A DNA stretch of 64,000 bases from Gilliamella sp. Pas-s25 (GCF_009795885.1 NZ_WTEV01000009.1:46883-110882), one strand, 5' to 3'; positions 50,104 through 58,971 are shown, counted from the first letter of the stretch. Made by a program: numbers and translations. The notes: generated by a model not told the origin, from the letters alone.

Positions 50104-50487
50104 ATGACTAAATCTAATTATAGCGAATGTAATAGAGCGTTTATGAAATATATATTATTTATATTAATTAGTATATCGGGTGCATTTAGTAGTATTTGTG
50201 AAGCAAGTATGCCCCCAGCCTGCGATAGTAAAGAAACGGAAAAAGTCTTACTGTTCTTGGCACGTAAATATATTGATCCACTTTGGATAGGAAAGAACCG
50301 ACGATTTACAGGTACTCAAACACTTAGCGCAAATAAAGAAGCAGAAGAATACCAATGTCGTACTCGTTTTTTGTACACAATGGTGGGGGATTCTAAAAAT
50401 CATGTCATAACTTACACTATTTATTGGAATGATCCGGTAAAAAAACAATTTTCAGTAGAACTAAATAGTATTAGCAATAATCGTTAA
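50104..50487 (+). CDS. Predicted exported protein of unknown function
   Basis: I do not recognise this 127-residue protein. It has a hydrophobic stretch (MKYILFILISISGAFSS, residues 14-30) and then a probable signal cleavage near EASMPPA, so it should be secreted to the periplasm. Three cysteines (Cys25, Cys38 in PACDS, Cys79 in YQCRT) could leave one disulfide after processing. AAGGAGATAAA before ATG 50104 supports this start, although the signal peptide would be more typical from Met14. Confidence 0.6.
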   Translation: MTKSNYSECNRAFMKYILFILISISGAFSSICEASMPPACDSKETEKVLLFLARKYIDPLWIGKNRRFTGTQTLSANKEAEEYQCRTRFLYTMVGDSKNHVITYTIYWNDPVKKQFSVELNSISNNR

Positions 50488-50638
50488 TCTCATTCGTGAG
50501 GCAAACTCATTTATCCTGTTTGCTTCATATTTCCCCAGTATATTAACTACACCCTTATTATAAATAATTTTAAATAGATATCATTAATTGAACATACCAA
50601 TATGTCCGTTCAATTAACATTTTTATAAGGAGTGTACC

Positions 50639-50740
50639 ATGTTAGATCGTCAAATATTACAAAACACCTTATTTTATTTATTAGAGCCTTATTACAATCA
50701 TTTTCATTCTTTATTTAAGTCGACAAATAAGGAAGCATGA
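50639..50740 (+). CDS. Small ORF of 33 codons before the EcsC-like gene
   Basis: The frame encodes MLDRQILQNTLFYLLEPYYN and 13 more residues. AAGGAGTG stands seven bases before the ATG, one of the best ribosome sites in the element. Its stop is one base before the ATG of the EcsC-like gene. This could be a real small protein or a leader that couples translation. There are no known relatives that I can name. Confidence 0.5.
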   Translation: MLDRQILQNTLFYLLEPYYNHFHSLFKSTNKEA

Positions 50741-50741
50741 T

Positions 50742-51332
50742 ATGTCAGATAAATTACCTTTACTACTTAATAAACTCTATCAGCTTTGTTTGACCGGTGG
50801 TTATGGTTTTTCCTCTGCTTATACATTAGCCGAGCAACATAAAGCCAATTTTCCTTTACATTCAGATAATCTTGATAAACTAATCAAACATGAAACAGAC
50901 AAAGCAACAGCTACAGGTTTTATCACAGGGTTAGGCGGAGTTGTAAGTTTACCTATAACTTTGCCAACAAACACCTTAAGTGTCTTGTTTATTCAAATGA
51001 GGCTCGTTACAACCATTGCTATCTTGCAAGGTCATGATGTGTATGATGAAAGAATCAAAATCTTAATTTTCTTATCATTATGTGTGATGGCAAGCAAGTT
51101 AAGATTACAGCAGTTTTGTTTAGCTACATTGATGAAACAGCCAAATGAAGTAATTCGTAAAATAAGCCTATCGGTCATTAAACAGCTTATTAGTATTATA
51201 AGTGCAAAGCATAGTTTAAAGTTAATTAAAATGATCCCGATTTTTGGTGGTGTGATGGGAGCTGTTGTTGATCGCATTATTACTTATCGCATTGGCCAAT
51301 TTGCTAAAAAACAATTTAATCAAGTCTATTAG
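50742..51332 (+). CDS. EcsC-family protein
   Basis: The 196 residues show the EcsC-like pattern: ATGFITGLGGVVSLPITLPT (a glycine-rich hydrophobic hairpin), VLFIQMRLVTTIAILQGHD, and a C-terminal IPIFGGVMGAVVDRIITYRI. The family is membrane-associated; B. subtilis EcsC is linked to an ABC transporter, but the function of most members is unknown. It is translationally close to the 33-codon gene upstream. AAGGA stands ahead of its ATG. Confidence 0.72.
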   Translation: MSDKLPLLLNKLYQLCLTGGYGFSSAYTLAEQHKANFPLHSDNLDKLIKHETDKATATGFITGLGGVVSLPITLPTNTLSVLFIQMRLVTTIAILQGHDVYDERIKILIFLSLCVMASKLRLQQFCLATLMKQPNEVIRKISLSVIKQLISIISAKHSLKLIKMIPIFGGVMGAVVDRIITYRIGQFAKKQFNQVY

Positions 51333-51448
51333 TTGAATAACACTAATAATTCAATTATCTAAAAATTCACCCATTTATAAATTTATCTCATTAATTTCAG
51401 TTTTTACATGAAGAGATTATGTTTTGCTCAGTCTTAATAGGAGAAAAA

Positions 51449-51901
51449 ATGAAAACTAACTATTCAACAAAGCGCATTGTGACAACAGCGTTAAAATTGC
51501 TCGAAAAGCAGATGAAAATAGAAAAAAATCAGTTCACCAAAACGAAACAGGTTATTGATTACCTTAGATTAAAATTAACACAAAAAGAACGAGAACACTT
51601 TGTTGCTATGTACCTAAATAATCAACATCAGTTAATTAAAGTAGAAACACTTTTTATGGGTACAATTAACTCTGTAGAAATCCATCCCAGAGAAATAATT
51701 AAGCAAGCACTTAGGTATAATGCAGCAGCAGTTATTTTTGCCCATAATCATCCATCAGGCGAATCGCAACCCAGTAATGCAGATCGTAATATTAATCAAA
51801 AGCTAACAGAAATATTAAATATCGTTGATATCCGAGTATTAGATCACATTGTGATTGGTAAACAATCGTATTTTTCTTTTGCAGAGCGAAGTTGGCTCTA
51901 A
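51449..51901 (+). CDS. RadC-like JAB-domain protein
   Basis: This is an MPN/JAB-fold protein of the RadC type common on genomic islands. The metal-binding motif is FAHNHPSGESQPSNAD (HxH, Ser, Asp), intact, then VLDHIVIGKQSYFSFAERSW. ATG 51449 is chosen for its TAGGAG ribosome site; it gives 150 residues, matching short island RadC proteins that lack the N-terminal helix-hairpin-helix part. The role is not settled; direct DNA repair activity is doubtful. Confidence 0.88.
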   Translation: MKTNYSTKRIVTTALKLLEKQMKIEKNQFTKTKQVIDYLRLKLTQKEREHFVAMYLNNQHQLIKVETLFMGTINSVEIHPREIIKQALRYNAAAVIFAHNHPSGESQPSNADRNINQKLTEILNIVDIRVLDHIVIGKQSYFSFAERSWL

Positions 51902-51926
51902 TTTTAAAATGCCTTCAATATATAAA

Positions 51927-51980
51927 TTGATCGTTTTTAACGATCAATAAGATCTTATTGATCTATTTAAACGATATGAC
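51927..51980. repeat. Palindromic repeat, copy 2
   Basis: Arms at 51930-51946 (ATCGTTTTTAACGATCA) and 51959-51975 (TGATCTATTTAAACGAT) are related to those at 49988-50034, with the same flanks (AATTG on the left, ATATGAC on the right). It lies 25 bases after the RadC-like stop. Confidence 0.75.
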
Positions 51981-52134
51981 TTCATTTAAATAATCAATGA
52001 AAATATAGATTTGATTAAAATAATAGCTATTTTAGCTCAATTATTTAACCTCAAAATACCAACATTAATTTTCATCGAACTATTAAATATCATTATCTAG
52101 CTAATGATATATATCAAATGAAAGGAATAACAAA

Positions 52135-52761
52135 ATGTCTAAAATAACATCTAATTTACTCATAGCTATATCTCTATTATTTGCGGGAGGCTCATTTGCA
52201 AATAACAATCCTTACCAAGATAGCCAAATACATACAAATGAATCTCAATTAAGTCAAATGGAACCAATACCACAATATGATTATGTTCCAGTCTATCCTG
52301 AACGTTTAAAAACTTTTAATGAATTACTTAAAAAGGAAATACAACATAAAAAAATTACTTTAGACCAAGTTCAATGTATTGATGTTAATGAAGGAGGATT
52401 ATGTGAACCTCAAAAAGTAGTTGTTAGATTGGAGTTTGATCTTAGCTATGTTCTTATTGATAGTAAAACTGAAAAAGATGTTCGACTATGGGATATGGAT
52501 AATACTAATAGACGAGATGCATTTATTGATATTATTGAAGACGACCTTGATAGCTGGTTAAACACTCATGGGCTTCCAATTCGTTCAAGTCGTGATCATG
52601 TATTTGCCTTAACTTTAGAAGCTAGGAAATGGTTTAAAGATGCTCCATTTTACGTTGTTGGCCTACAACCAACAAAAGTTGAATATATCACTTATAAATA
52701 TACTGAACCAGGGTTATCTAGAGTAGATGATGCAAACCAATACGATAAAAGTCCTTTTTAA
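52135..52761 (+). CDS. Predicted exported protein, first of a paralogous pair
   Basis: I do not recognise the family of this 208-residue protein. An N-terminal signal peptide (SNLLIAISLLFAGGSFANN) indicates export. The mature part has two cysteines (VQCIDVNEGGLCEP). Its C-terminal stretch ARKWFKDAPFYVVGLQPTKV is matched by AKKYFKDNNIPAYVIGFQPI in the next gene, so the two are distant paralogues. It begins a run of four exported-protein genes. AAAGGAAT precedes the ATG. Confidence 0.65.
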   Translation: MSKITSNLLIAISLLFAGGSFANNNPYQDSQIHTNESQLSQMEPIPQYDYVPVYPERLKTFNELLKKEIQHKKITLDQVQCIDVNEGGLCEPQKVVVRLEFDLSYVLIDSKTEKDVRLWDMDNTNRRDAFIDIIEDDLDSWLNTHGLPIRSSRDHVFALTLEARKWFKDAPFYVVGLQPTKVEYITYKYTEPGLSRVDDANQYDKSPF

Positions 52762-52822
52762 TCTTAATACTTTAAATAAAGTATATCTATTAATTTAATA
52801 AACAGCAGTAGGAAACAAAACT

Positions 52823-53368
52823 ATGAAGCATTTAATTGTATTATTTTTATCTATTGTATTTTCAATTAGTGTGGCAAATGCACAAAATAATGATGATATT
52901 AAACAAGAAAGATTAAATCAACATTTACAAGTTATCAAAAATGGAGTTGATACTATACTTGTTCCTGTTAAGTTTAATGGCATACGTGACTATTATGGCC
53001 ATGCTGATATTGTCACAGTTATATTTGAATTACGTTATGGTTTTTTAAATAAAGAACAAGAAGATAAGTTTTGGAAAGAAAAAGCAAAAGATGGTTCACT
53101 TAAAACTTGGGAGTCTGAAGTAATTAATGGCTTAACAGATTGGATTAAAGAAAGATTCGATGTGGAGGGTGATACTGATATATCAGTTGACTACAGTAAA
53201 ACACGTGAAATGGTTTACAACTATACTAAAGGTGCTAAAAAATACTTTAAGGATAATAACATACCTGCCTATGTGATTGGTTTTCAACCTATTTTAGTAT
53301 CTTACGAAAAATTCACTATTACCGATCCTAACTTATATCCAGATGAAAAACTTATAAGTGACTATTAA
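52823..53368 (+). CDS. Predicted exported protein, second of a paralogous pair
   Basis: The 181 residues have a clear signal peptide (KHLIVLFLSIVFSISVANAQ). The mature protein lacks cysteine and has many acidic and aromatic residues. The segment VIGFQPILVSYEKFTITDP aligns with the C-terminal end of the preceding protein. The gap from the upstream gene is 61 bases and the next gene starts about 40 bases on, so a shared transcript is likely. Function is unknown. Confidence 0.65.
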   Translation: MKHLIVLFLSIVFSISVANAQNNDDIKQERLNQHLQVIKNGVDTILVPVKFNGIRDYYGHADIVTVIFELRYGFLNKEQEDKFWKEKAKDGSLKTWESEVINGLTDWIKERFDVEGDTDISVDYSKTREMVYNYTKGAKKYFKDNNIPAYVIGFQPILVSYEKFTITDPNLYPDEKLISDY

Positions 53369-53409
53369 TCAATAATCTTAACTAATTTTTAAATAAGGAC
53401 TAAGTGGCC

Positions 53410-53736
53410 ATGAAAAAACTTATTATAACCGCAATTCTATTATTAAGTGGTAATGCATTCGCTTTACCTAATTTGATTGTAGAAAAGGGTGGGTACTATA
53501 ACGAAAGATTTGATAGCTATGTACAACAAACTTTTATTACTTCTAAAGAAAATAGTTTAAAAATTAATAAGGTAACAATAAATCGTAATAATTGCGAAAT
53601 TATTTCTCCTTCTGAAAATTACCTTGTTGAACTTAAGTTTGGTGAAAAAGTTAAAGTAACGCCTAAATTAGGTTGTGACATACTTGAAGTAACAATTGAT
53701 ACAAACAAGGGAACAGAAACATATGTTTTTGATTAA
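53410..53736 (+). CDS. Small predicted exported protein
   Basis: The protein has 108 residues from ATG 53410 (a GTG at 53404 is possible, but AAGGA at 53395-53399 fits the ATG better). The signal peptide is KKLIITAILLLSGNAFA. The mature part of about 90 residues looks beta-rich, with two cysteines (NRNNCEI and KLGCDIL) that could form a disulfide. I do not recognise it. Confidence 0.6.
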   Translation: MKKLIITAILLLSGNAFALPNLIVEKGGYYNERFDSYVQQTFITSKENSLKINKVTINRNNCEIISPSENYLVELKFGEKVKVTPKLGCDILEVTIDTNKGTETYVFD

Positions 53737-53751
53737 CAAGGATAATACCAT

Positions 53752-55131
53752 ATGAAAAAACATTTTATTATAATTTTAGTTTTATTCTTAACCGCTTGTG
53801 ATAATTCAGAAAATATCAAAAAAGTAAAGGCATTAATCTACTCTCAATTGGATAAAACAATAACTGTTGGTAATGCATTAGACAATCGTGAGCTATGTAA
53901 AAAAGTCAACTGGGAATCTTTAAAAGATGAGAAGCAACGAGACATTGTTGAATATAGTTGTAATCTAGATACAAAAAAGGCCGAAAATTTCTTACATACT
54001 CAATTAGATGATGAGTTAAATACTCTTAAGTCCAAATTTGTAGAAACAGACATTAAGGTTTCTCCAGAAGAATATAAAAAATTCAGAATAGATGAAGTTA
54101 AAGCTTCACAAAACAAACGATACAAATATACTATTTATGGAAATTATGTTGACATAAATGCGCAAGCATTTATTTATGCTAATGCAAAATTGGAGGCTTA
54201 TAACTTATTAGGACAAGCATTGGATGATATAAGTAAATCGAAAGCATTTATTCGTTATCAACAAAATCGAAATTATTTTATAGCTAACAAAGAAAATATT
54301 GAAAAAGTTATTTTAGAGGATCATTCTATTGATAACCCTAAGGAAACCATCGAGTATATTTATTCTTCTACACATTCATCTTTAATCGGAGATATTTTTT
54401 GGATTGATTCGGACACTTCACCAAGTCAATTTTTTAAATGGCAAAGCATTTCAAATCAAACTATTCGTAACAGAATAGAAGAAATGTTTATTGATATTGA
54501 AGATATTCATAATCAGCTGAAAGAGCATAAAATTTATTTTAGTCATTCTTACCTTTTTGATCAAGGTGGCTTGAGAGATCCTTTTCATGATAAAGAAATT
54601 CGTTATAATGATAAATTACTTAAGATTGATCAAGATGGAATGATTAACCTAGCTCATAGTAGTGACTGTTGTCAAACATTCCGATATTTTTTAGAGGGAG
54701 AAACGCCGAAGATTGTTAGTATTTATGATGATAAGATAGAAACAAAAATTTCAGCAAATAATTACCGGGAATTGCTTGCGTCATTAAAAACGACACAAAA
54801 AAATATTATTTCAAAGATGGTATCTGATGTCTTAGTTCCTCATAACAATGCCAATAAATCCAATATTGAGATTGTACAAAAATTGCAAAACGATCTAAAA
54901 ATCAAAAGTTATGACCAAAAAATACGTTGGTCATTAGTGGGTGAACAAGAACCAGTATTAACCAGCTGTGAATTAATTATTGAAACTAACTCATTTCCAA
55001 AGGTAATTTCAGATCCTAAACTGGCTAATCACTGTTTTAGTGCTACTTATTCAGATCGATATATAGAATCAGTATATAATGATCCACTTTATCAAATTTT
55101 GAATAATATTAATTCTAGCCTAAAAAACTAA
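53752..55131 (+). CDS. Predicted lipoprotein of unknown function
   Basis: The 459-residue protein begins KKHFIIILVLFLTAC, a signal with lipobox LTAC, so it should be anchored in a membrane facing the periplasm. The mature part is helical and charged, with no motif I know. Paired cysteines occur in SSDCCQTF. It starts 15 bases after the preceding small exported protein, and AAGGATAA precedes the ATG. It closes the run of exported proteins in the element. Confidence 0.65.
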   Translation: MKKHFIIILVLFLTACDNSENIKKVKALIYSQLDKTITVGNALDNRELCKKVNWESLKDEKQRDIVEYSCNLDTKKAENFLHTQLDDELNTLKSKFVETDIKVSPEEYKKFRIDEVKASQNKRYKYTIYGNYVDINAQAFIYANAKLEAYNLLGQALDDISKSKAFIRYQQNRNYFIANKENIEKVILEDHSIDNPKETIEYIYSSTHSSLIGDIFWIDSDTSPSQFFKWQSISNQTIRNRIEEMFIDIEDIHNQLKEHKIYFSHSYLFDQGGLRDPFHDKEIRYNDKLLKIDQDGMINLAHSSDCCQTFRYFLEGETPKIVSIYDDKIETKISANNYRELLASLKTTQKNIISKMVSDVLVPHNNANKSNIEIVQKLQNDLKIKSYDQKIRWSLVGEQEPVLTSCELIIETNSFPKVISDPKLANHCFSATYSDRYIESVYNDPLYQILNNINSSLKN

Positions 55132-55192
55132 GGATCTAATCAATATAGATATAAGAAATATATAATAGTAAAAAAATATTGTTGTTACCTAT

Positions 55193-55226
55193 CTATTGAA
55201 TGTAATTAACCCACATCACTCAATAG
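55193..55226. promoter_or_regulatory. Inverted repeat just before alpA
   Basis: CTATTGA (55193-55199) and TCAATAG (55220-55226) form a 7-bp inverted repeat that ends at the ribosome site of alpA. It may be an operator for self-control. Confidence 0.4.
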
Positions 55227-55236
55227 AGGTACAACA

Positions 55237-55446
55237 ATGTCAACATTCTTATCCCCTTTGGATGCACAAACACATCCAGATTACCTAATTGATATGAAAT
55301 ATATCACCACACTCACAGGCATGACAGATAAATGGTTTTATGCCTTGATAAAACAAAATAAATTTCCACCCCCTATTAAACTAGGAAGATCCTCGCGTTG
55401 GCGTCTAAAAGAGGTTGAAGCATGGATAAAGACCAAAACTAATTAA
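55237..55446 (+). CDS. alpA: AlpA-family regulator/excisionase
   Basis: The DNA-binding protein of P4-like elements has 69 residues. The MerR-like winged helix reads YITTLTGMTDKWFYALIKQN, followed by PPPIKLGRSSRWRLKEVEAW, the family signature. In E. coli CP4-57, AlpA promotes integrase expression and excision. Here it lies directly upstream of the integrase, separated by a terminator. The AGAGGT ribosome site fits the ATG. Confidence 0.88.
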   Translation: MSTFLSPLDAQTHPDYLIDMKYITTLTGMTDKWFYALIKQNKFPPPIKLGRSSRWRLKEVEAWIKTKTN

Positions 55447-55470
55447 CAGTTAAATGTCCTATTAACCAAA

Positions 55471-55499
55471 GCCGCATAGTCAAATATGCGGCTTTTTTT
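55471..55499 (+). terminator. Terminator between alpA and the integrase gene
   Basis: GCCGCATA (55471-55478) pairs perfectly with TATGCGGC (55485-55492), followed by seven T residues. It separates alpA transcription from the integrase. Confidence 0.9.
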
Positions 55500-55532
55500 A
55501 TGTCTAAATTTCTATAATTGAGGAATTTCGTT

Positions 55533-56780
55533 ATGTCCTTAACTGATTTAAAAATAAAATCAGCCAAACCACACGATAAACAATATAAACTTTCTGATGG
55601 TGATGGTTTATTTTTGCTTGTTCACTCCAACGGTTCTAAATATTGGCGTTTTCGCTATTATTTTAATGCTAAAGAAAAATTAATGTCTATAGGCCAATAT
55701 CCTAATGTTTTATTAAGCGAAGCTAGAAGGCTACGAGACGAAGCCAAATCATTACTAGCTAGAAATATTGATCCGCAGGTAGAAAAGAAAGCAAAACAGT
55801 TTGAAGATGAAATACAAGTTACTTTTGAACAAATTGCTCGTAAATGGTGTACCAATAATAAAACTTGGTCTGAGCCACATAGAGCAAAAGTACTACGAAC
55901 ATTAGAATTGTATTTATTCCCTAAAATTGGCGCTTATTCTATTTCAGCATTAACTACTCGTCAGTTAATTGTTCCAATTAAAGCTGTTGAAGAGCAGGGG
56001 CGTTTTGAAGTCGCTAACCGATTACAACAACGTACTTCAGCAATAATGCGCTATGCAGTACAAAATGGTTATATTTCTTATAACCCTGCTCAAGATTTAA
56101 AAGGGGTAGTGAGTAAAGTAAAAGTAAATCATCGCCCTGCACTTGAACTCGAACAAATACCTGAACTTTTAGAACGCATTGATAATTTTAAAGGACGAGA
56201 GTTAACCAAATTAGCAATTAAACTTTCTCTACTTATATTTATTCGTTCTAGTGAACTACGATTTGCTCGTTGGTCAGAAATTGATTTCGATAAAAAGATT
56301 TGGACTATTCCAGCTGAAAGGGAGGAAATTGATGGTGTACCTCATTCTCACCGAGGTTCAAAAATGAAAACGCCTCATTTAGTTCCGCTAAGCGATCAAG
56401 CAATTGATGTTTTAAAACAAATACATGAAATTAGTGGAATGTATGAACTGGTATTTATTGGTGATCATTCTGCAAGAAAACCAATGAGCGAAAATACGGT
56501 TAATAAAGCACTTCGAACAATGGGTTATGACACCAAGACAGAACTTTGTGGACATGGTTTTAGAACTATGGCTTGTAGTGCATTAGTTGAATCTAATCTA
56601 TGGTCACGAGATGCAGTTGAACGCCAGATGAGTCATCAAGAACGTAATGGCGTTAGAGCCGCTTATATCCATAAAGCACAACACATTATCGAACGAACTA
56701 AAATGGTTCAATGGTGGGCTGATTACTTAGATTCAATCCGCACTGAGTTTATTATGCCTTATGAGTTCAAAACAAATTAA
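55533..56780 (+). CDS. int: P4-type tyrosine integrase
   Basis: This site-specific recombinase of the P4/CP4 family should act at the tRNA-Phe site. The N-terminal arm-binding domain has the usual LTDLKIKSAKPHDKQYKLSD and DGDGLFLLVHSNGSKYWRFR; a core-binding domain follows. Catalytic residues are the first Arg in SSELRFARWSEID, the HxxR in LCGHGFRTMA, and the nucleophile Tyr in VRAAYIHKAQH. ATG 55533 is chosen over a TTG at 55518 that overlaps GAGG. The product is 415 residues. It lies in the middle of the element, not at its end. Confidence 0.93.
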   Translation: MSLTDLKIKSAKPHDKQYKLSDGDGLFLLVHSNGSKYWRFRYYFNAKEKLMSIGQYPNVLLSEARRLRDEAKSLLARNIDPQVEKKAKQFEDEIQVTFEQIARKWCTNNKTWSEPHRAKVLRTLELYLFPKIGAYSISALTTRQLIVPIKAVEEQGRFEVANRLQQRTSAIMRYAVQNGYISYNPAQDLKGVVSKVKVNHRPALELEQIPELLERIDNFKGRELTKLAIKLSLLIFIRSSELRFARWSEIDFDKKIWTIPAEREEIDGVPHSHRGSKMKTPHLVPLSDQAIDVLKQIHEISGMYELVFIGDHSARKPMSENTVNKALRTMGYDTKTELCGHGFRTMACSALVESNLWSRDAVERQMSHQERNGVRAAYIHKAQHIIERTKMVQWWADYLDSIRTEFIMPYEFKTN

Positions 56781-56845
56781 AAAATACCCTACTATTTAAT
56801 TCATTTCTCAATATCAATTAATATCAAAAAATTAAGGAATTGTTT

Positions 56846-57661
56846 ATGCAAACATTACCTAGTGTATCATCATGCCTAAAATCCACTACGGTGGGTTCTG
56901 GTATGATCTCAGTATTTATCACCAATTTAGAAAAATATAACGAAGGAAAATTGATCGGCGAATGGCTAGAGCTACCAACAACACCAGAAAAAGTAATACA
57001 ATGCTTTAAACAAATTGGTATTGATGGTGTTAACGATGAAAAGTTTTTTCTAAGTAGTTACAAATCGTCTGTATACAGCATAACAAATTATATCTCTGAA
57101 AATAGCAATCTTGATGAACTAAATTATTTAGCCTGTAAACTTGACGAATTAAGTCATAATGAAATGGAAATCTATGAAGCAGCAATTGATATTGGCGTAA
57201 ATATTAATTCAATTACAGACTTAATTAATCTAACGGATAACTTAGATTGTTTTCAATGTCTATATAACATCAGCAATGAATATGATTTAGGTTTCTACTG
57301 GATTGCTGAAAGTGGTTGTTATAGTTTAAAAGAACTCGGTAACTTAACTAATTACTTTGATTACGAACGTTACAGTCATGATATTACACGCTAAAAAAAT
57401 AGTACATTTTATTCGGATAATTATATTTATTACACTGGTAAAAGTTTTTGTAATGATTATGATGAAAAATGTGTACCAGAAGAGTATTGTGGTGAAATCA
57501 TTACAATATTTGTATATTTATTGCGAAATCGCCGCAAAAATGATACTGTATTTACTTACAGTGGCGGAGTATTAGGTCGTTTCCTAAGAAACCAAAGGTA
57601 TAAATTTAACTTCGATTTAAATAACGTTTCTTATGTAACAGATATTAATCCACTATGTTAA
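56846..57661 (+). pseudogene. ardA: ardA-like anti-restriction gene, interrupted by a stop codon
   Basis: ArdA proteins mimic DNA and block type I restriction. The first part, 182 codons from ATG 56846 (AAGGAA ahead), reads SVFITNLEKYNEGKLIGEWL and ANYFDYERYSHDI-like text typical of ArdA. A TAA at 57392-57394 then ends it, yet the same frame stays open for 88 more codons (FYSDNYIYYTGKSFCNDYDE, VPEEYCGEI) to 57661. YTGK...IPEEY-type text is the normal ArdA C terminus, so the TAA is probably a nonsense mutation. The acidic half alone might keep some activity. Confidence 0.65.
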
Positions 57662-57768
57662 ATAGAATAGAATTAGATAAAGTGAAAGAACCATCGCCCG
57701 AGGTATTAAAAAAGCTATAGGCTCGTTATAAAATAAATTTACTAGAATTATATGAACTTTCAGAATAA
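57655..57768 (+). pseudogene. Small gene relic after ardA
   Basis: From ATG 57655, overlapping the ardA end, the frame reads LNRIELDKVKEPSPEVLKKL, a TAG at 57718, then ARYKINLLELYELSE and a stop. Continuity across the TAG suggests a small gene broken by a stop. I cannot assign it. Confidence 0.35.
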
Positions 57769-57908
57769 ATTGATAGTAGCTTATGTATATCTAAAAATCA
57801 GAATCCTTTTTATAATTGTGAATTATTGGGTGAGAAAAAATAAATTCGATTCAAAATATAATAAATCTTTTTGCTAAAAAAGATAGGCATGAAACTAATG
57901 GAGTTAAA

Positions 57909-58967
57909 ATGCAGTATAAATTAGGTGAGCTATTTTGTGGTCCAGGTGGATTAGCTTATGGGGCAATAAATGCAAGTAGTTTAGACGAAAAACTTACTAT
58001 AGTTCATGAATGGGCAAATGATTATGACAGAGATACTTGTGCTACCTATGCTCACAATATTTGTGATGGTAAAAGTAAGTCGGTATTTCATGAAGATATA
58101 AGAAAGTTAAATATGGAAAATTTAACACCTATTGATGCATTAGCATTTGGTTTTCCGTGTAATGACTATAGTATTGTAGGAGAACAAAAGGGGATTGATG
58201 GAGTCTATGGACCTTTGTATTCCTATGGAGTTAAAGCATTAAAACATTTTCAACCTGATTGGTTTTTGGCTGAAAATGTAGGTGGTCTAAGAAATGCAAA
58301 TGATGGAAAAGCTTTTACGCAGATTTTATCTGAATTAAAAGATGCTGGTTATGTAGTTGTTCCACATTTATATAAATTTGAAGAATATGGCATTCCCCAA
58401 GCTAGACATCGAATAATTATTGTTGGAATTAGGTTGGATTTAAGTAAAACCATATCTTTCAGAGTACCATCCCCTCGTCCTTATTTAAAAGTAGATAATA
58501 CTTGTAAAAATGCTATAGAAACCCCCCCAATTCCTACTGATGCATTTAACAATGAAATGACAAAGCAGTCTAAAGTTGTTGTTGAAAGATTGAAACATAT
58601 TTTACCTGGACAAAATGCTTTTACAGCAGATTTACCGAAAGCATTGCAATTGAATGTTAAAGGGGCTAGGATGAGCCAGATTTATAAAAGACTTGATCCT
58701 TCCAAACCTGCATACACTGTTACAGGTAGTGGTGGTGGAGGTACTCATATATATCATTGGGAAGAGCCACGGGCTTTGACAAATAGGGAACGAGCAAGAT
58801 TACAAACATTTCCTGATTCTTATGAATTTTTAGGTTCCAAAGAAAGTGTGCGAAAACAAATTGGTATGGCTGTTCCTTGTCAAGGCGCAAAAATAATATT
58901 TGATGCTATTTTGAATAGTTTTGCTAAAATTGATTATGATTCTGTTGAACCTAATATAAGTGAATAG
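57909..58967 (+). CDS. DNA cytosine-5 methyltransferase
   Basis: The 352 residues show the ordered C5-methyltransferase motifs: I (ELFCGPGGLAYGA), IV with the catalytic Cys84 in GFPCNDYS, VI (ENVGG, 122-126), VIII (QARHRIIIVG), IX (RALTNRERARLQTFP) and X (KQIGMAVP). The variable region between VIII and IX sets the target, which I cannot read from sequence. GGAG stands before the ATG. Two restriction nuclease genes follow at 4 and about 30 bases, so it should protect host DNA in a type II system. Confidence 0.95.
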   Translation: MQYKLGELFCGPGGLAYGAINASSLDEKLTIVHEWANDYDRDTCATYAHNICDGKSKSVFHEDIRKLNMENLTPIDALAFGFPCNDYSIVGEQKGIDGVYGPLYSYGVKALKHFQPDWFLAENVGGLRNANDGKAFTQILSELKDAGYVVVPHLYKFEEYGIPQARHRIIIVGIRLDLSKTISFRVPSPRPYLKVDNTCKNAIETPPIPTDAFNNEMTKQSKVVVERLKHILPGQNAFTADLPKALQLNVKGARMSQIYKRLDPSKPAYTVTGSGGGGTHIYHWEEPRALTNRERARLQTFPDSYEFLGSKESVRKQIGMAVPCQGAKIIFDAILNSFAKIDYDSVEPNISE

Positions 58968-58971
58968 GTAA

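Noticed and set aside
57357..57575. 72-codon frame overlapping the ardA region
   Set aside because: It is another frame of the interrupted ardA gene; the ArdA-like text lies in the frame of the 56846 start.
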